Shown: positions 35,632-45,187, numbered from the stretch's first letter. The stretch is DNA of 64,000 bases from Sulfopaludibacter sp963815475 (GCA_963815475.1 CAWFHD010000003.1:4464001-4528000); one strand, 5' to 3'. A program made the numbers and translations. Notes: generated from the sequence alone by a model not told the origin.

Positions 35632-36564
35632 ATGCCCCTGATCCTTGACGGCAACGCCGTGCGCGACGACATCAAGAACGAACTGAAGCCCCGCGTAGCG
35701 GCTTTGGCCGCGGCTGGCCGCCCTCCCGGCCTTGCGGTGGTGCTGGTTGGCCACAATCCCGCGTCCGAGATCTATGTGCGCAACAAGATCAAAGCCTGCG
35801 AAGACCTCGGCATTCATTCGGAGAGCGTCAAGCCGCCCGATTCCATATCTACCGCGGAACTCCTTGCCATCGTGGAGCAACTCAACGCGCGCCACGATAT
35901 CGATGGCATCCTGGTGCAACTCCCCTTGCCGCCGCAGGTGGATGCCAAGTGTATCCTGCTGGCCATCGCTCCCGAAAAGGACGTCGACGGTTTCCATCCC
36001 CGCAATGTCGGCGCGCTGGTGGCCGGGCTGCCGGGACCGCGCGCCTGCACACCCGCGGGCATTATCGAGATCTTGAAGCGCTACCGTATTCCCATCGCCG
36101 GCAAGCGCGCCGTAGTGGTGGGGCGCAGCGACATCGTGGGTAAGCCCGTCGCGCTGCTCCTGCTCCACGAGAATGCCACCGTCACCATCTGCCATTCGAA
36201 AACGCCCGACCTTCCCGCCGTCTGCCGTGAGGCCGATCTGCTGGTGGCCGCCATCGGCCGCCCCGCCTTCGTCACCGCCGATTTCATCAAGCCGGGCGCT
36301 ACCGTGATCGATGTCGGCACTACGCGCGTCGAGAGCCGTGAAGCAGTGGCGCGCATCTTCCGCAATTCACCGGAAAAGCTGGCGGCCTTCGATAAGCGCG
36401 GCGGCGTTCTGGTGGGCGACGTTAATCCGCTGGATATGGCGGAGAAGGCCGGCGCCTACACTCCCGTCCCGGGCGGCGTGGGACCGCTCACCATTGCCAT
36501 GTTGATGGCGAATACGGTGGCCTCCGCCGAGCGCCGCCGCGAAGCCGGCGGAGCCTCATGCTGA
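35632..36564 (+). CDS. folD: Methylenetetrahydrofolate dehydrogenase/cyclohydrolase
   Basis: A bifunctional cytosolic enzyme interconverting 5,10-methylene-, methenyl- and 10-formyl-tetrahydrofolate, supplying one-carbon units for purines and formyl-Met-tRNA. It has 310 residues. Motifs: SEIYVRNKIKACEDLGI (catalytic Tyr and Lys), GILVQLPLPPQVD, VVVGRSDIVGKPVALLL (NADP site), DVGTTR and PVPGGVGPLTIAMLM. It is slightly longer than usual at the C-terminus (ERRREAGGASC). It is the first gene of an operon: the coaE ATG at 36558 lies inside its end. Confidence 0.96.
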   Translation: MPLILDGNAVRDDIKNELKPRVAALAAAGRPPGLAVVLVGHNPASEIYVRNKIKACEDLGIHSESVKPPDSISTAELLAIVEQLNARHDIDGILVQLPLPPQVDAKCILLAIAPEKDVDGFHPRNVGALVAGLPGPRACTPAGIIEILKRYRIPIAGKRAVVVGRSDIVGKPVALLLLHENATVTICHSKTPDLPAVCREADLLVAAIGRPAFVTADFIKPGATVIDVGTTRVESREAVARIFRNSPEKLAAFDKRGGVLVGDVNPLDMAEKAGAYTPVPGGVGPLTIAMLMANTVASAERRREAGGASC

Positions 36565-37163
36565 AAGTGGGGTTGACCGGAGGCCTGGCCTGCGGCAAGA
36601 GTTTTGTGGCGGAGGAGTTCGTGCGCCTGGGATGCTTCCTTGTCCAGGCCGACGAGATCGGCCATGAGGTGCTCTCTCCCGGCGGCGATGCCTACGCTCC
36701 CGCCATCCAGGAGTTCGGCCGGGAGATTCTGACGCCCGAAGGCCACATCGACCGGCGCCTGCTGGCCGCGCGGGTTTTCGATGCGCCCGAACGTCTGGCT
36801 CGGTTGAACGCATTGGTGCACCCAGCGGTTTTCCGGCGCGAGGATCAACTGATGGCCGAATTCGCCTCTCGCCAGCCGCACGGCATTGCCATTTTGGAAG
36901 CCGCGATTCTGATCGAGACCGGCAGCTATAAACGGTTCGACCGCATGGTGCTGGTGACCTGTTCCGAAGAACAGCAGGTGGAGCGCGCCCTGCGCCGCGA
37001 AGGCGCCCTGGAAGCCGATGTGCGGGCGCGCTTAAGCCGCCAGATGCCGCTCGAAGAGAAACGAAAGTTCGCCCATTTCGTCATAGATACATCCGGGAAT
37101 AAGGAAGATACAATACGGCAGACCCGGGCCGTCTACGAATCGTTACGGAGCATTGAAATATGA
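36558..37163 (+). CDS. coaE: Dephospho-CoA kinase
   Basis: Final enzyme of coenzyme A synthesis; it phosphorylates the 3'-OH of dephospho-CoA. 201 residues with the P-loop GLTGGLACGKS at residue about 5, the substrate segment QADEIGHEVL, NALVHPAV, AILEAAILIETGSYKRFD and VTCSEEQQVERALRR. It overlaps folD by seven bases and the next gene by four (ATGA), so translation of the three is coupled. Length and motifs are standard. Confidence 0.95.
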   Translation: MLKVGLTGGLACGKSFVAEEFVRLGCFLVQADEIGHEVLSPGGDAYAPAIQEFGREILTPEGHIDRRLLAARVFDAPERLARLNALVHPAVFRREDQLMAEFASRQPHGIAILEAAILIETGSYKRFDRMVLVTCSEEQQVERALRREGALEADVRARLSRQMPLEEKRKFAHFVIDTSGNKEDTIRQTRAVYESLRSIEI

Positions 37164-38305
37164 GAGTCCTGCGACCATTTGTTTGGGCCGCCGTCCTGGT
37201 GGCCGCTTTCCTCTACGTCACCTCGGTAGGGCACTGGAACGTGTCCCGCTTGCTGCAGCCGGTGCGGTCCGGCGCACACGCGTGGGAAGAACCGGCCTCG
37301 GCCGCGTCGGGTTTTTCGCCGGACGAGCAGAACAATATCGACATCTATAAATCGGCGCGTGAAGCCACAGTCAACGTCACCTCCAAGGTCTACCGGCAGG
37401 ATTGGTTCTTCCAGATCTATCCGTCGGAAGGGACCGGTTCGGGCTTCATCCTCAACCCAGCAGGCGAAATCCTTACCAACAATCACGTTGTGTCAGGCGC
37501 CGCGCAGTTGACCGTGACCTTGGCGGACAAGAAAGTCTATCAGGCTAAGGTGCTGGGCACCGATCCGCATAACGATTTAGCTCTCATCAAAATCGAGGCG
37601 GGCCACAAGCTTCCTACGCTGCATCTGGGCGATTCCGACAACTTGGTAGTGGGACAGAAGGTGTTGGCCATCGGCAATCCCTTCAACTTCGAAGGCACAC
37701 TTACCACCGGCATCGTGAGCTCCATCAATCGCAACATTCAGACCGAGCAGGAGCGGCTGGAAGGCATGATTCAGACGGACGCCGCCATCAATCCCGGCAA
37801 TAGCGGCGGTCCGCTGCTCGATTCGCACGGCAACGTCATCGGCATCAACACCGCCATCTACGGTTCGCAGGGTAGCGTAGGAATCGGCTTTGCCATGCCG
37901 ATCAACAAGGCGAAGTCGATGCTCGAGGAGTTCCAGGCGCGCGGCCACATTTCCCGGCCGGTCCTGGGTATCACGGAAGTCTGGATATCGGGCGATCTGG
38001 CGGAAATGCTCAATCTCCCCACGAAAGGTGGACTTCTTATCCAAGAAGTGCGGCGCGGTTCTCCCGCGGAAGTGGCTGGCCTGCGCGGCCCGAACCGCAA
38101 TGTGATCGTCGGCGGAGCTTACCAGTTAAGCATCGGCGGGGACTTGATTGTCGCGGTGGAAGGACAACCAGTGGACGCGAAGGATACGCTGCAACGGGTG
38201 ATGAACCGGAAACGCGGAGGCGATCCGCTCACTCTCACGGTTTATCGCGATGGCAAGAACGTGGAAATCAAAATAAAGCTGGGAGAAGCCCCCCAACAGT
38301 TATAG
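37160..38305 (+). CDS. HtrA/DegP-type serine protease with one PDZ domain
   Basis: A 381-residue periplasmic or membrane-anchored quality-control protease. An N-terminal hydrophobic segment (residues 6-24) acts as signal or anchor. The trypsin-like domain has His in TNNHVVSGA, Asp in DPHNDLALIKI and Ser in INPGNSGGPLLDSHG, all correctly spaced. One C-terminal PDZ domain follows (about 270-375, with QEVRRGSPAEVAGLRG). It is most like DegS/HtrA-type single-PDZ proteases. It is the last gene of the folD-coaE operon, and two hairpins follow directly after its stop. Confidence 0.94.
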   Translation: MRVLRPFVWAAVLVAAFLYVTSVGHWNVSRLLQPVRSGAHAWEEPASAASGFSPDEQNNIDIYKSAREATVNVTSKVYRQDWFFQIYPSEGTGSGFILNPAGEILTNNHVVSGAAQLTVTLADKKVYQAKVLGTDPHNDLALIKIEAGHKLPTLHLGDSDNLVVGQKVLAIGNPFNFEGTLTTGIVSSINRNIQTEQERLEGMIQTDAAINPGNSGGPLLDSHGNVIGINTAIYGSQGSVGIGFAMPINKAKSMLEEFQARGHISRPVLGITEVWISGDLAEMLNLPTKGGLLIQEVRRGSPAEVAGLRGPNRNVIVGGAYQLSIGGDLIVAVEGQPVDAKDTLQRVMNRKRGGDPLTLTVYRDGKNVEIKIKLGEAPQQL

Positions 38306-38364
38306 CGCCGGTGGTCGCGCCACCGGCGCCTGGTTCTGAGTTGCTGGTGGCAATCGCCACCAGC
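38305..38364 (+). terminator. Twin hairpins after the HtrA gene
   Basis: Two perfect stem-loops in tandem: GCGCCGGTGG/CCACCGGCGC with a 5-base loop (38305-38329), and GCTGGTGGC/GCCACCAGC with a 4-base loop (38343-38364). No U-run follows, so they may be REP-like palindromes that stabilise mRNA ends or weaken read-through between convergent genes rather than classic terminators. Confidence 0.6.
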
Positions 38365-38370
38365 GTGACT

Positions 38371-38607
38371 TTATGCCACCGCGGCATTAGCAGGAGCGAC
38401 GACTGCCTGTACTTTGTTTTTGCTCCCGGGCGGTCTTCCGCGGCGTTTCGGCGCCGCGGCCACCTCTTCGTCAGAGGGCGACAGCCATGATGGTGGGCGC
38501 CCACGACGTTTCCCCCTGCCGCGTGCAAGACGCTCCAGGCTGATGATCGCTTCTTCGATTTGCTCCCGCTCCGCTTTTAATTCGGCGAGAATTTTTGTTA
38601 CATCCAT
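38371..38607 (-). CDS. Small AT-hook-like protein
   Basis: A 78-residue protein. The N-terminal half is helical (MDVTKILAELKAEREQIEEA), a likely coiled coil. The C-terminal half has two AT-hook-type motifs, RGKRRGRPPSW and PKRRGRPPGSKNK, which bind the minor groove of AT-rich DNA. It may be a nucleoid-associated or histone-like protein; such small AT-hook proteins are common in Acidobacteria. Function beyond DNA binding is unknown. The gene converges on the HtrA operon. Confidence 0.75.
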   Translation of the reverse strand: MDVTKILAELKAEREQIEEAIISLERLARGRGKRRGRPPSWLSPSDEEVAAAPKRRGRPPGSKNKVQAVVAPANAAVA

Positions 38608-38809
38608 TTCTTAGTCCCTCCCGGCGTCCAACCAATATTTGCTGGCCGGAACGATAATTGAGGAATCTTTCCCTGTGATCCCAGTATACACCCCGATTTT
38701 CCTACGATTGCTATTTTATTTTCAAGCAATTTAACCCCCAAGATGTAGCGGAAAGTCCTCTTGGTACGTTGCGGTACGGGGGCTACTAAAGTCCTGGAAG
38801 TGCTTGGAA

Positions 38810-40192
38810 TCACGCTTCTGGGCGATGGGCTTTCCAGTAGAAATACAAGGGTAAGCCGGCCACAATCAAGCCTATTCCCATCAGGGATTCTCGCCTGTGT
38901 TGTGGATCGATTAATGTAGAAACTAATAAAATAATCGCCCCGGCAATAAAAAGCATTGGTACCACAGGGTAGCCTAGTGTCCGATACGGCCGCGTCAGAT
39001 TCGGCTGCTTCCGGCGCAGCACCAGCACTGCCGCTGCCGTCATGCCATACAGTATCCAGCTAGCGAAGATCACTAGATTGAAGAGATCGTCGTACCGGCC
39101 CGAAAGCACCAGAACTGATGCCAGGACGGACAGTACAACGATCGAAGTTGAGGGGGTGTGATACTTGGGGTGAACATAGGCGAGACCGTGGAACAGGTAT
39201 CCCTGGCGGGCCGCGGCATAGGGCACTCGGGCTCCGGAGAGAATCGAGCCGTTGAGCGCCGCAAAGATGCTGATCATGGCCGCCACCGAAACGGCATTTG
39301 CCCCCGGGGTTCCGAAGATTTTGTGCATCATATCGGCAGCCACGCGCGGCGCAGCGGCAACTTCGGCAGGTTGCATCACCCGAAAATAGGCAATATTTGC
39401 CAACAAATAAATGGCAATTACCGCTAATGTGCCTCCGATTAGCGCCAGCGGCAGGTTTTTTTGAGGGTCTTTTATCTCAGAAGAAACCATGCTGACGTTG
39501 TTCCATCCGTCATAAGCCCACAGCGCCGCCACCAGGGCGGCTATGAATCCGGTAAAGGTCAGCGGGGTCAGGGGGGCACCGGTCGTAGGAGCATGGGCGT
39601 GTCCGAACCCTAATCCTGCCAATATGATGAAGCCGATCAGTGCTACCTTAATCGCGGTGACCGCCACCTGAACGTTCCCGCCCAGTTTCACCCCATAATA
39701 GTTCAGCCAGGCCAGCAACAGAATCAAAACGATGGCGAAGATTTGTCCATAGCGAAATTCTAGTGGACCTCCCCGGGGTCCGATGGGTAAAGGAAGCGAA
39801 TAAAATACCGTATCAAAAGAGGGAAAGAAATTCGTTAAATATAAAAAGAATCCCGTCGCCAGAGTGGCAATCGAACCACTTTTCGCCACCAGAAGCTGCG
39901 TCCAGCTATAGACGAATCCCCACATGGGACCATACGCCTCGCGCAGATAAGCGTACTCGCCGCCGGCTTCCGGAATCGCCGCCGCCAGTTCCGCGTAACT
40001 GAGGGCGCCTGCCAGCGAAAGCAAGCCGCCCACCACCCAAACCGCGAAGACCGCCTCCACGCTGCCGACGCGCGAAATCATGGTCCGTGGCACCAGGAAA
40101 ATCCCGCTGCCGATCACCGTCCCCACCACAATCGACATTGCGGGCCAGGCCCCTAAATCGCGCTTTAGCTCTGTCGTATCATTCATCGGCAT
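38810..40192 (-). CDS. APC-family amino acid permease
   Basis: A 460-residue inner-membrane transporter with about twelve hydrophobic segments. The start of the first transport helix, VVGTVIGSGIFLVP, is the signature of the amino acid-polyamine-organocation superfamily, and GGEYAYLREAYGP is a second conserved spot. It most resembles the L-type exchanger/basic amino acid subgroups; the substrate cannot be read from sequence. It is on the same strand as, and 15 bases after, the sodium symporter gene, so the two are probably co-transcribed from the 41683-41875 divergent region. Confidence 0.92.
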   Translation of the reverse strand: MPMNDTTELKRDLGAWPAMSIVVGTVIGSGIFLVPRTMISRVGSVEAVFAVWVVGGLLSLAGALSYAELAAAIPEAGGEYAYLREAYGPMWGFVYSWTQLLVAKSGSIATLATGFFLYLTNFFPSFDTVFYSLPLPIGPRGGPLEFRYGQIFAIVLILLLAWLNYYGVKLGGNVQVAVTAIKVALIGFIILAGLGFGHAHAPTTGAPLTPLTFTGFIAALVAALWAYDGWNNVSMVSSEIKDPQKNLPLALIGGTLAVIAIYLLANIAYFRVMQPAEVAAAPRVAADMMHKIFGTPGANAVSVAAMISIFAALNGSILSGARVPYAAARQGYLFHGLAYVHPKYHTPSTSIVVLSVLASVLVLSGRYDDLFNLVIFASWILYGMTAAAVLVLRRKQPNLTRPYRTLGYPVVPMLFIAGAIILLVSTLIDPQHRRESLMGIGLIVAGLPLYFYWKAHRPEA

Positions 40193-40207
40193 TCCTTAAA
40201 ACACGCA

Positions 40208-41683
40208 TCAAAGGCTCCGCCCCTCTTTTGGCTCGAGCATCGACGCCAACAATGCTACCGCGAACGTCACCGTCGTTCCGATCAGCACATACCAGGTGAA
40301 CGCGATCTTGGTTTTCAGCACTACGTACAGAATCACGCCGAGGCCTGCCACCACGCCGGCCATTGCCGAGCGCTCTCCCGGCTTCTTCGTCAAAACTCCC
40401 AGCAGGAAGATTCCCAGCAGCGCTCCTGCTGGAATCGACCCGATGCTGAGCCCCGCTTCCAGCACCGATTTCGAATGGCGCGCCACAATCGCGATGGTCA
40501 GCAGCACTCCACCCCAAACGATGGTCGCCATTCGCGCCACGCGCAGCGATTCTTTTTCCGTGGTCTCTTTCTTGCGAGCGCGGAAAAAGTCCACCACCGT
40601 GGTGGAGGCCAGCGAGTTCAGCGCTGCGCTCACATTCGCCATCGCTGCTGCCAGGATGGCCGCAATCAACAGGCCCGCCACTCCTGTTGGCAGGTTATGC
40701 CAGATGAATGCAGGATAAAGTTTGTCCCCCGCCAGTTCGGGGTGGAACTCGGCCAGGCGCTCCGCTGGAAACGGATAGATATCGCCGTAGTAGACGTAAA
40801 GCAGCGTCCCGATCAGCAGGAATAGGGTGAAATTGAAGAGGATCACCGCCCAGCTTGCGAACAGCGCCGCGCGGCTTTGCCCTTCGCTGCGTGCGCTGAG
40901 TAGCCGCTGCACCATTAACTGATCGGTGCCGTGGCTCTGCGTGGTGAGAAAGCAGCCTCCCAGAATGCCCGCCCAGAACGTGTAGCTGCGCGAGAAGAAT
41001 TCGATGTCGGGCGAAAAACGAAAATCGAAGATGGCGAACTTGTGGGTGGCGGCGGCCACCGCTGTCACGTGCTCCCAGCCGCCCGGAATTTTGCCCAGGA
41101 TCACCACAAAGCTCACGATCGCCCCGCAGACGTAGAGTGTCATCTGCACCACGTCCGTCCAGATAACCGCCGTCATCCCGCCTTCGAAAGTGTAGAAGAG
41201 CGTGAGCAAAACAATCAGCACGATGGACGCGATCTCGCCAGTCCCCAGCACGATCGAGATCACCAGCGAGATGGCGAAGACCCGTACCCCTTCCGCCATG
41301 GCACGCGTCACTAAAAATATAGAGGCAGTGAGTTTGCGAATTCGTTCACCGAACCTCCTCCGCATCAGCTCATAGGCTGTAAACATCTCTCCTTTGAAGT
41401 AATGCGGCAGGAACAGAAACGAAATCACGATCCGCGCCAGCAGGTATCCCACTACGATCTGCAGAAAGCCCAGATTGCCTTTGAACGCCAGCGCGGGCGT
41501 GCCCACGATGGTCAATGTGCTGGTCTCGGCCGATACAATGGAGAGCGCGATAGCCCACCAGGGCGCCGTACGGCCGCCCAAAAAGTAGTCGCGCAGGCTC
41601 TTTTGGCCGCTGCGGAAACGCGCGCCAAACCACGTAATGCCCGCCAGGTAGATCAGGATCACACCCAGATCGATATAGCGCAT
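40208..41683 (-). CDS. Sodium:solute symporter (SSS family)
   Basis: A 491-residue membrane protein with about thirteen helices. SSS hallmarks: FLGGRTAPWWAIALSIVSAE near the N-terminus, VVGYLLARIVISFLFLPHYF, the Na+-linked GGMTAVIWTDVVQM and AAILAAAMANVSAALNSLAS. Start ATG 41683 is chosen because the first helix (DLGVILIYLAGITWFG) begins just after it; the frame is open to 41848 but those residues would overlap the divergent gene's upstream region. It may carry a sugar, sialic-acid-like or carboxylate substrate; not determinable. Confidence 0.92.
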   Translation of the reverse strand: MRYIDLGVILIYLAGITWFGARFRSGQKSLRDYFLGGRTAPWWAIALSIVSAETSTLTIVGTPALAFKGNLGFLQIVVGYLLARIVISFLFLPHYFKGEMFTAYELMRRRFGERIRKLTASIFLVTRAMAEGVRVFAISLVISIVLGTGEIASIVLIVLLTLFYTFEGGMTAVIWTDVVQMTLYVCGAIVSFVVILGKIPGGWEHVTAVAAATHKFAIFDFRFSPDIEFFSRSYTFWAGILGGCFLTTQSHGTDQLMVQRLLSARSEGQSRAALFASWAVILFNFTLFLLIGTLLYVYYGDIYPFPAERLAEFHPELAGDKLYPAFIWHNLPTGVAGLLIAAILAAAMANVSAALNSLASTTVVDFFRARKKETTEKESLRVARMATIVWGGVLLTIAIVARHSKSVLEAGLSIGSIPAGALLGIFLLGVLTKKPGERSAMAGVVAGLGVILYVVLKTKIAFTWYVLIGTTVTFAVALLASMLEPKEGRSL

Positions 41684-41874
41684 GAGGGAAATGACTTCCA
41701 GGATAGCGTTGATCTGATATGATTTGGAATTCGGAACTTGGCGTGTGGGAGTGGAGTCCAAATGAGCTAGGCTTGGCTTCGCCGGCATGGTCAGAAATCT
41801 TCGACACGCCATGGTTGCGAGTTCGTAGCGAAAATTCATTGCGCTCATTGGAAAAAACTATGCAGGAGGTGCAT

Positions 41875-43284
41875 GTGCACAGACTCACACGAATCATGCG
41901 AGCCGCCGCCGCGGCCGCCATCATGAGCGCCGTCGCCGCCGGAAGCTTCGCCCAGCAACCAGCCGCGGCGCCGGCCCAACCCGCTGCGTCGACGGCCAAG
42001 AAGAAGGCCGTCAAGGACCAGGCGGAGTACGACATCTTCAATGAAGCACTAAAGGATCAGAACAATCCGCAGAAACAGATCCAGGACCTGGATACCTGGA
42101 CGCAGAAGTATCCCGACTCCGATTACAAATGGGACCGGCTGTACATGTACATGCAGGACTACAGCAGGTTGACCCCGCCGCAGCCGCAGAAAATTGTCGA
42201 GTACGGCCAGCAACTGATGAGCCAGGATCTCAAATCGGTGTTCGACGATAAGGCCGGGCCGTTGAAGATCCTCGACATCCTCTATAAGGTGGCGACCAAT
42301 GTTCCAGCGCTCGCCAATGCCACGCAGGATCAAATGGATCTGGCGCGCAAGGCCGCGCAGCAATTGAAGGATCAGGCTAACGCGTATTTCGTCCCGGAAA
42401 ACAAGCCGGAAAAGACCGACGATGCCGCCTGGGCGAAGGCCAAGACCGACCTGTTAAGCGCGGCGGACAACTCGGTGCTTGCCCTGGAACTGATGCCCGC
42501 CAGCCAGGCGATGGCGCGTAAGGATTGCGCCGCTGCCGTCCCGCTATACGTTAAGGCCCTGCAGGATCGGCCGCAACGCTCCCTCATCTCTTACGAGTTG
42601 GCGAACGCCATGGTCTGCTTGCAGAAGACCGATCCCAGCATGGTGCCGAAAGCGATCTACGAGTTTGAGCGCGCGGCCGTGATCGATCCCACCCTCGGCG
42701 ATCCGAAGAACGATCCCAAGAAGCTTACCGACTACGCCGACTCGCTTTACACCACCGTGCATGGCAGCGATGAGGGCTTGGCGCAACTCAAGGACATGGT
42801 GAAGCAGAGCCCGCTGCCTCCCGATGGCTTCGTGATCAAGACTAAAGCGCAGATGGCCGCGGAGAAGGATGCGGAATTCGCCAAGAACAATCCCAAACTG
42901 GCGCTGTGGAACGGAATCAAGACCGCGCTCGACGCGCCCGATGGCGAGACGTATTTCAGCAGCCAGTTAAAGGACTCCGCCGTGCCTCAGTTGCGTGGTG
43001 TGGTGTTGGAGGGCAAGCCGGCGTGCCGCTCGAAGGAACTCATGGTCTATGTGCCCGGCGCAGATCCGGCGGAAGTCAAACCGGCCGAAATTACCATCAA
43101 GCTGGATGAGGCCCTTGCCGGCAAAGTGGAGCCGGGTAGCGAGATCCTGTGGGAAGGTGTGCCCACGGCGTTCACCAAATCGCCCTTCATGCTGACCATG
43201 GATGCCGAGAAGGCGAAGACGGAAGTAAAGACCACGCCCTGCGCCGCGCCTGCTAAAAAGAGCGCGCCGGCGAAGAAGAAGTAA
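41875..43284 (+). CDS. Conserved secreted protein, tandem paralogue A
   Basis: A 469-residue exported protein of unknown function. GTG 41875 is chosen because AGGAGG lies five bases before it, and a signal peptide follows (AAAAAAIMSAVAAGSFAQ). A helical repeat region resembling TPRs follows (DQAEYDIFNEALKDQNNPQK, LDTWTQKYPDSDYKWDRLYM), then a conserved C-terminal block, YFSSQLKDSAVPQLRGVVLE and LAGKVEPGSEILWEGVPTAF, and a Lys/Ala tail. The next gene is a clear paralogue in the same order. The pair probably reflects a periplasmic or outer-membrane function typical of Acidobacteria. Confidence 0.85.
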   Translation: MHRLTRIMRAAAAAAIMSAVAAGSFAQQPAAAPAQPAASTAKKKAVKDQAEYDIFNEALKDQNNPQKQIQDLDTWTQKYPDSDYKWDRLYMYMQDYSRLTPPQPQKIVEYGQQLMSQDLKSVFDDKAGPLKILDILYKVATNVPALANATQDQMDLARKAAQQLKDQANAYFVPENKPEKTDDAAWAKAKTDLLSAADNSVLALELMPASQAMARKDCAAAVPLYVKALQDRPQRSLISYELANAMVCLQKTDPSMVPKAIYEFERAAVIDPTLGDPKNDPKKLTDYADSLYTTVHGSDEGLAQLKDMVKQSPLPPDGFVIKTKAQMAAEKDAEFAKNNPKLALWNGIKTALDAPDGETYFSSQLKDSAVPQLRGVVLEGKPACRSKELMVYVPGADPAEVKPAEITIKLDEALAGKVEPGSEILWEGVPTAFTKSPFMLTMDAEKAKTEVKTTPCAAPAKKSAPAKKK

Positions 43285-43345
43285 GCGAGAGGGATGCGGA
43301 ATATGTTGGCAGCACTTGGCAAAGGTGTAAACGATGCCGGTTGGG

Positions 43346-43374
43346 TTGCACGACTATTGTTGTTCCGGTATACT
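43346..43374 (+). promoter_or_regulatory. Promoter of paralogue B
   Basis: TTGCAC (43346-43351) and TATACT (43369-43374) with a 17-base spacer form a good sigma-70 promoter. Transcription would start near 43381, leaving a leader of about 75 bases before the GTG at 43455. Confidence 0.6.
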
Positions 43375-43454
43375 CCGCAAGTATCCTCTTGAAACGTCGA
43401 GTAGCGAATATGGCCAAGTATTTCATGCTGTTCACACAAAGCCAGGAGGCGCAA

Positions 43455-44834
43455 GTGCGCAATAATTTCAGGAAGTGGAGCACCATAACGGTAGCCGCCT
43501 TTTGCGGAGCGGTGTTAGCCGCTGGAACGGTCCAACAGGCTCACGCGCAAGACGCGAGCAAAAAGAACTGGAAGGACCAGGGCGAATACGATCTGTTCGA
43601 TGCGGCGGGCAAAGACATTGCCGCCAACAATTTCGCCAAGGCGATAACCGGGCTCGATACCTGGAAGCAAAAATATCCAACTTCCGATTTCAAGGACGAA
43701 GGCACTGTCCTCTACATCCAGGCATACGGCGGAGCCAAACAGCCGGGCAAGGCCATCGACACCGCCGGCGAGTTGATCAATAAGGGAGTGGACACCGCAT
43801 TCCCGGATCCTGCTACCGGTCCTGGGTATGCGATCAAGGCGCTGTTTGCCACCGTGGTCGCCATCACGCAAGTGACCGATCCCACTCCGGAGCAGTTAGC
43901 TATCGGCGATAAGGCCGCGCACCAGTTACTCGACTACAACCGCAAGCCTCAGGGTGTGCCCGATGCCGCGTGGGAAGAGGCGCGCACCAAGCAATTACAG
44001 CCTCCGGCGAAAGCCGCCATTCAGCACATCGCCATGCTGCCCGGCAACCAGGCATTTGCGAAACAGGATTGGCCCGGCGCCGATGCCGCTTACGCCAAGG
44101 CCATCCAGCAGTATCCCAACAACTCCGCGCTCGCCTGGCAGTTGGGGCTCACCATGCGCAATGAGGCGAAGACCGATCCTTCCAAGCGCTCACAGGCGGT
44201 GTTCGAATTCCAGCGCGCTGTTGTTACCGATCCGACGCTCGGTGGAGGCCAGGACGGTAAGAAGATGACCGACTACGCGGACCAATACTACACCACCATC
44301 CACGGCTCCAACGAAGGCCTGGATGCGGTGAAGACGTTGGCGAAGGCGAACCCTCTTCCTCCGGCCGATTTCAAGATCAAGACCGCCACCGAGATCTCGG
44401 AAGAGAAGGAAAAGGAATTCGAGAAGAGCAACCCTCAACTCGCTCTGTGGCTGAAAATCAAAGGCGCGCTCGCTGACGCCAACGGCGAACAGTATTTCGA
44501 CGGGCAGTTGAAAGATTCCGCGGTGCCGAAGTTGAAGGGCACAGTGGTGGAAGGCAAGTGCCGCGCGAAGGAACTCCTGGTGGCGATTCCGCTGCCCGAT
44601 GCGCAGGGAGCTCAGAAGGCGGAAATCACCTTGAAGCTCGACGCGCCGCTCACCGGTAAGCCCGAAGTTGGCAGCGAGTTCCAATGGGATGGCGGAGTGC
44701 CCAAGGCCTTCACCAAAGATCCTTTCATGCTCACCATGGAAGTGGAGAAGGCGAAGCTGGAAGGTCTGAAGACGTCCCCCTGCGCTGCCGCTCCGGCGGG
44801 AGCGAAAAAGGGCGGAGCCACCAAGAAGAAGTAG
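43455..44834 (+). CDS. Conserved secreted protein, tandem paralogue B
   Basis: A 459-residue exported protein paralogous to the product of 41875-43284. GTG 43455 again follows AGGAGG by five bases. Signal peptide VAAFCGAVLAAGTVQQAHAQ. TPR-like region: DQGEYDLFDAAGKDIAANNF, LDTWKQKYPTSDFKDEGTVL. The C-terminal block, YFDGQLKDSAVPKLKGTVVE, GSEFQWDGGVPKAFTKDPFM and a GGATKKK tail, mirrors paralogue A. It has its own promoter and is followed by a hairpin terminator. Function unknown. Confidence 0.85.
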   Translation: MRNNFRKWSTITVAAFCGAVLAAGTVQQAHAQDASKKNWKDQGEYDLFDAAGKDIAANNFAKAITGLDTWKQKYPTSDFKDEGTVLYIQAYGGAKQPGKAIDTAGELINKGVDTAFPDPATGPGYAIKALFATVVAITQVTDPTPEQLAIGDKAAHQLLDYNRKPQGVPDAAWEEARTKQLQPPAKAAIQHIAMLPGNQAFAKQDWPGADAAYAKAIQQYPNNSALAWQLGLTMRNEAKTDPSKRSQAVFEFQRAVVTDPTLGGGQDGKKMTDYADQYYTTIHGSNEGLDAVKTLAKANPLPPADFKIKTATEISEEKEKEFEKSNPQLALWLKIKGALADANGEQYFDGQLKDSAVPKLKGTVVEGKCRAKELLVAIPLPDAQGAQKAEITLKLDAPLTGKPEVGSEFQWDGGVPKAFTKDPFMLTMEVEKAKLEGLKTSPCAAAPAGAKKGGATKKK

Positions 44835-44846
44835 GTAAGATCCAGG

Positions 44847-44872
44847 CCCGCTCCCTTAGGAAAGGGAGCGGG
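44847..44872 (+). terminator. Hairpin terminator after paralogue B
   Basis: A perfect 11-bp stem, CCCGCTCCCTT and AAGGGAGCGGG, with a four-base loop begins 12 bases after the stop. It lies between convergent genes and is the likely terminator for paralogue B, though only a short TTCTC follows. Confidence 0.7.
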
Positions 44873-44875
44873 TTC

Positions 44876-45100
44876 TCAGCTATGATGTTGAATTTCCTCA
44901 GACGGATGGCCGTTGGCCAGCACCAGGCTGAACACGATGCGCTGCAGCGGATTGAGCGAATCATCCGCTTGCTTTAAATCGTGAAAGTAGTGCTGGAAAC
45001 TATGCGCCGACATCAACACCCGGCAATACGCCGATGTTCGCGCCGCGGTGAGAGTCAACCCCAGCGTGATGGTTCCGATGATGTAGGTGCGTCGCATCAT
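44876..45100 (-). CDS. Small exported protein, unknown function
   Basis: A 74-residue protein. The N-terminus MMRRTYIIGTITLGLTLTAA is a probable signal or membrane segment. The mature part contains HSFQHYFHDLKQADDSLNPL and QRIVFSLVLANGHP, a pattern (SLxPxxRxVFSLVLAN) I recall from small acidobacterial proteins without assigned role. It converges on paralogue B, with the shared hairpin between them. The ribosome site is weak; two adjacent ATGs are possible starts. Confidence 0.6.
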   Translation of the reverse strand: MMRRTYIIGTITLGLTLTAARTSAYCRVLMSAHSFQHYFHDLKQADDSLNPLQRIVFSLVLANGHPSEEIQHHS

Positions 45101-45187
45101 TCTGTTCTTATGACGTGCGGCCTGCTGAAATGGTTAGGTTGCGCGGTTTGATACAATAACAACAGAACCTCTGGGTTCCTACGCAGC

